Shown here: one piece after another, positions 60,193 to 64,000 of the stretch
Position numbering within the stretch: the stretch's first letter is position 1
How the letters are laid out: every line of letters begins with the position of its first letter
NCBI GenBank assembly: GCA_033439265.1
Contig: JAVTVX010000031.1
Span: 5,627,501-5,691,500 of the forward strand
DNA from: Dillenia suffruticosa
Lineage: Eukaryota > Streptophyta > Magnoliopsida > Dilleniales > Dilleniaceae
Reading direction: 5' to 3'
Length of the DNA stretch: 64,000 nucleotides
Made by a program: the position numbers and the translations under genes
The notes under the pieces: model-generated
The model's input: the letters and a program-made list of their open reading frames with translations, nothing else
Told to the model about the DNA's origin: nothing
Databases searched by the model: none

Positions 60193-60514
60193 TATACAAT
60201 TATAAACCAAAATTTTACTACTCATGAAAATTTTATTATTTGGTATTATCTATTGGGTCATTATGGTTCAATGATAAATTATTTTAAATTCATGTAAAAA
60301 TTTACTAAAAATTCAGAAGTTTTTTCAATCCAATGAACTCTTTTGTGATGATTGTTCCCAAGATAGGTTAATTATTAAACCATCACCTGCTAAATTTGAG
60401 ATTGAGTCCATTGCATTTCTAGAATGTATAAAGGTGATGCCACACGGATTATTTAGATATTTTATAATTTTGATTGATGTATCAATAAAATGGTCATATG
60501 CATGTTTAATTTCA

Positions 60515-61856
60515 ACTTGTAACATATCGTTTGCAAGATTAGTTGTTCAATTAAGTGAGTTACAACATTTTTCAATTTATCCAATAAAAACAATTCATTT
60601 TGACAATGCAGGTAAATTTACCTTTCAAAATTTTAATGATTTTTATTCGTTAATCAGGATAACTATTGAATATTATGAAGCACATGTTCACATAGAAAAC
60701 AATATAATAGAATCTTTTATAAAACATGTACAATTAATTGCAATACCATTATTTATGAACTCAAGCCTGCCAATTTCTACCATAGAATATGTTATTTTAT
60801 ATGTTGCAGCAATCAGTCACATTAGACCAACAAGTTATCATGAATTCTCTCATTTATAATTGGTTTTTGGTCAAGAAGCAAAATATTTCTCATCATAGAA
60901 TTTTAGGATGTGCGGTATGGTCTCAATTGCTCTACCACCACATAGTGATGGGTTCTCAAAGGAGGTTAGGAATATATGTTAGTTATGAATCATCATCTAT
61001 GATTAAATTTTTAGAGAAAAACCGAAAGATGTCAACTCCAGAAGAACTCACTACAAGAGATTTTTCGGACATGACAAATACTAAAATTTTAGAAAAAATT
61101 CAGATACTTGAAACTTTTGGCAATCAAGAGACCTCAATCATGAATGACTGTATATCATATAATACTCAACATGTAGCAACAAAAAAAAGGGGGGGTCAGT
61201 ACACCCTACTAATTATCTCTCCTCTTCCCCCCACTCACTCTCTTGCCACTTCACCACTCTTTCTTCTCTCCCTTATTCTCACCTACATTCACTCTCTCAC
61301 TCTCCCTCTCTTCCCTCTCTCTTCCCTTCCTGTTCTCTTTCTCAACTTTCTTCCCCCTATCTGTAGAACCCTAGATCCGACAAAATTCATAGACGATTTC
61401 AAGAAGGAGACCCAAATTGAGGGTTTTGGCTGGAGGTGTTAGGGCTTTCCATTTCAACAACGAGAAGATGTCACCATGGTTACAAATTTATGGTTAGATC
61501 ACTTTCTTCCTTTTCAACCTAACCTTTTTTAGCAGCAATTTTTTCTCTTTCGTTTGAAACTTGTGTCTATGTGATTTTGGTTGAATTGATTAGGGTTTTA
61601 CTGAAATTTAAAAATGAGGAGTACACATATTTTAGAGTTTATTCAAGTGCTATAGTGTTTGGCCTAAAATTATTGATTTTTGCGTAATAGGTAGTTTGAA
61701 TATGTTGTGATCTTTCCATCATAATTTCTTCTGCGTATAGGTAAATTAAGTGAGATTTTCTTCTCATAAAACTAGACTTCCATACCTCGAAAATACATAT
61801 GATTCGAAGCATTTGGATGGGAAATGGATTTTTTGTGATTTTTCAAAGAAATGCAT
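60515..61856. repeat. Direct repeat, copy 1 (copia integrase plus LTR D leader)
   Basis: Matches 62432-63700 at high identity over about 1.27 kb, including the artificial copia/LTR D junction. The whole composite was therefore copied after that junction formed. Confidence 0.88.
61195..61856 (+). mobile_element. LTR D fragment
   Basis: Matches the element D 3' LTR at 26120-26401 and 29115-29400 without the CACTA element, confirming the CACTA insertion site. It starts in the leader (CT-rich, 61210-61350) and ends at 61856 in a GCAT shared with the next fragment. Confidence 0.82.
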
Positions 61857-62431
61857 GGCATTTTCCATAAATCAAGTGATCATGTATCATATATCATAAT
61901 ATCAACATATGCATCCTTTTACATTTCGAAAATCATTTAGAGTTTGCCAATAAAATATTTCCGGTAATGATCTACCACAACCAATGACAGGCACATTGGG
62001 GTTTATATGCAAGTATAAAAAATATTTAGCACTATACCCCAATGTTGGTCACGAGTCTCACCAAAGGTTAGCACGTGTCTTCGCACACATACATAATCAA
62101 CCATATATAGAATCCCGTCTGATACTAGACAGTGGTATCACGCATGTCTTCCCCAATTTGGTTCAACTGGCCGCAACTATACATATAACGTTTGGAGCAT
62201 ACCTCCTGCAGAAGCGTATCCAGACATAACGGGTATCTCTGTCAACGCCCTTCGTAGTTATGGTAGTCTATCAAGGATATCATCATATCTAGTCCACCAA
62301 AAATATCATCACATCATAAGTAGACATCCGGCCCATACATTTCAATTAAATCATTTCAAATCAGTATGCCAATACAATGGAAGCATATAAATTATATCAA
62401 GTTTTCAAGAGTGGCATGATATCATTCCAAC
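61857..62431 (-). mobile_element. LTR C fragment, reverse orientation
   Basis: Matches LTR C2 at about 21174-21745. Both ends are microhomology joins: GCAT at 61853-61856, and TTCCAAC/TTCAAC at about 62426-62431. There are no LTR termini and no target duplication, so this piece did not arrive as a normal insertion. Confidence 0.82.
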
Positions 62432-63114
62432 TTGTAACATATCGTTTGCGAGATTAGTTGTTCAATTAAGTGAGTTACAAGCAGATTTTTCAATTTATCC
62501 AATAAAAACAATTCATTTTGACAATGTAGGTAAATTTATCTTTCAAAATTTTAATGATTTTTATTCGTTAATTAGGATAACTGTTGAATATTATGTAGCA
62601 CATGTTCACATAGAAAACAGTATAATAGAATCTTTTATAAAACATGTACAATTAATTGCAATACCATTATTTATGAACTCAAGCCTGCCAATTTCTACCA
62701 TAGAATATGTTATTTTATATGTTGTAGCAATTAGTCACATTAGACCAATAAGTTATCATGAACTCTCTCATTTATAATTGGTTTTTGGTCAAAAAGCAAA
62801 ATATTTCTCATCTTAGAATTTTAGGATGTGCGGTATGGTCTCAATTACTCCACCAACACATAGAGATGGGTTCTCAAAGGAGGTTAGGAATATATGTCAG
62901 TTATGAATCATCATCTTTGATTAAATTTTTAGAAAAAAATCGAAAGATGTCAACACCAGAAGAACTCGCTACAAGAGATTTTTCGGACATAACAAATACT
63001 AAAACTTTAGAAAAAATTCAGATACTTGAAACTTCTGGCAATCAAGAGACCTCAATCATGAATGAATGTATATCATATAATACTCAACATGTAGCAATGA
63101 AAAAAAAAGGGGGG
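62432..63114 (+). mobile_element. Ty1/copia integrase fossil, copy 3
   Basis: Starts at the CTTGTAACATATCG point, equivalent to 60515, and continues through the NWFLVKKQNISHLRILGCAV and RRLGIYVSYESSS stretches. It is broken. Confidence 0.82.
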
Positions 63115-63700
63115 GTCAATACTCCCCGCTAATTATCTCTCCTCTTCCCCCCCCACTCACTCTCTCGCCACTTCACCATCTTTCTTCTCCCCCTTATTCT
63201 CACCCATACTCACTCTCTCACTCTCCCTCTCTTCCCTCCCTCTTCCTTCCCCGTTCTCTTTCTCGGCTTTCTTCCCCCTATCTGTATAGATCCGGTAAAA
63301 TTAGTAGATGATTTCAAGAAGGAGACCCAAACTGAGGGTTTCGACCGGAGGTGTTAGGGCTTTCCATTTCAACAATGAGAAGACGTCGCCGTGGGCACAG
63401 GGTTATCGTTAGATCACTTTCATCCTTTTTAACCCAACCTTTTTTAGCAGAAATTGTTTCTCTTTTGTCTGAAACTTGTGCCTATATGATTTTGGTTGAA
63501 TTGATTAGGGTTTTACTGGAATTTAAAAATGAGGAGTACACATGTTTTAGTGTTTATTCAAGTGCTATGGTGTTTGGCCTAATATTCTTGATTTTTTTGC
63601 GTAATAGGTAGTTTGAATATGTTGTGATATTTCCATCATAACTTCTTTTGCGTATAGCCAAATTAAGTAAAATTTTCTTCTCATGAAACTAGACTTCCAT
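63115..63700 (+). mobile_element. LTR D fragment, second copy
   Basis: Repeats 61195-61800. It stops at 63700, where an E-type LTR begins. Confidence 0.8.
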
Positions 63701-64000
63701 TGTGGCACAGACAAAAGAAAAAAAAAACAAAACAAAACAAAAAGAAAGGGGAAAGTCACTTTCCCAAATTTCACTCTATCTCTCTCTTTCTCTCTCTCTC
63801 TAATTCTCACTGTCTGTTTCGCTCTCTGTTTCTCTCCTCTCCCACACACGCATGAACAGATTCTCTTCTCCCTTTCCCAAGTGCGCGACAGTACGCTGTT
63901 CTCTCCTTGCTCACGCACTCGCACGCTTTTCTCTCTCTCTGCCGAGAGCTCTTCTACAACCCTCGCAGGAGCCCCAAGCCGGTAGTAGCAAGAGACATTC
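63701..64000 (+). mobile_element. Start of an E-type LTR, cut by the window edge
   Basis: Starts TGTGGCACAGAC inside LTR D. A poly-A-rich stretch, the GGGAAAGT/ACTTTCCC palindrome (63749-63765), a CT-rich leader and a CTGCCGAGAGCTC stretch follow, resembling, in the opposite orientation, the LTR at 1-2101. Its end is outside the window. Confidence 0.72.

Larger units (their letters stand above)
56645..61194 (+). mobile_element. Ty1/copia pol fossil, copy 2, split by LTR A2
   Basis: The AT-rich lead (56645-57055) matches 2422-2814. Copia protease-side and pre-integrase blocks run to 57488. Integrase resumes at 60193, with SISNLAGD-region sequence, then a VHIENNIIESFIKHVQLIAI stretch, ISHIRPTSYHEFSHL and RILGCAVWSQLLYHH...RRLGIYVSYESSS to about 61190. 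That order is the standard copia integrase C-terminal half. It is broken and without its own LTRs. It gives way to LTR D leader near 61195. Confidence 0.82.

Overview
This is a plant nuclear window, probably from a dicot. It is low in genes and built almost entirely of transposable elements inserted into one another. The evidence for a plant is Athila-type, chromovirus-type and Ty1/copia-type retroelement fossils, a plant hAT element, a plant CACTA element, GT-AG introns and one NRT1/PTR-family (NPF) transporter gene. I see no rRNA gene, true tRNA gene, CRISPR array or bacterial-style operon.

Layout. 1-2101: reverse-oriented fragment of a long LTR (family E). 2102-6345: a duplicated segment with a broken copy of NPF exon 1 and a copia fossil, the latter split by a solo LTR (A1, 3295-5840). 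6346-30212: a heavily decayed chromovirus-like Ty3/gypsy element (element D). Inside D lie a solo LTR B (8352-15442) that itself holds solo LTR C (11020-15397), a hAT transposon (15770-19312) with a perfect 8-bp target duplication, a reverse solo LTR C2 (20627-24265), and a CACTA element (26402-29114) with a perfect 3-bp target duplication in D's 3' LTR. 30213-34140: the 5' part of another copia element, its LTR split by family-B LTR sequence in head-to-head inverted form. 34140-35060: LTR scraps. 35264-38531: an AT-rich foldback element with nested inverted repeats and a 157-bp tandem repeat. 38532-43031: unclassified AT-rich repeats around a GC-rich cassette. 43032-44223: start of an A-type LTR, cut by an Athila element (44224-53390, minus strand) that keeps pol, a downstream ATHILA ORF-1-like gene and one LTR. 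53391-56462: the NPF transporter gene (minus, three exons visible), whose 3' end is replaced by Athila gag sequence. 56645-63700: second and third copies of the copia fossil, solo LTR A2, and a mosaic of D and C LTR pieces. 63701-64000: start of an E-type LTR in plus orientation.

Host content. Only the NPF gene looks like an ordinary gene. Exons 1 to 3 join cleanly and encode about 523 residues, including the ExxER proton-coupling motif, but the last membrane helix is gone. The truncated exon-1 copy at 2121-2414 comes from a segmental duplication shared with 56.1-60.8 kb.

Most interesting signals. (1) The LTR families A, B, C and E, different in most of their sequence, share the same ends (TGTAAYACCGA-like to GGGYRTGACA-like) and small conserved inverted-repeat modules. 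(2) Two insertions of the same LTR family landed about 48 bp apart, in opposite orientation, in the two duplicate copies. (3) The NPF/Athila gag fusion point lacks an LTR. (4) There are nested foldbacks at 30.8-32.7 and 35.3-38.5 kb. (5) The CACTA element carries a CpG-rich core flanked by tRNA-like promoter boxes.
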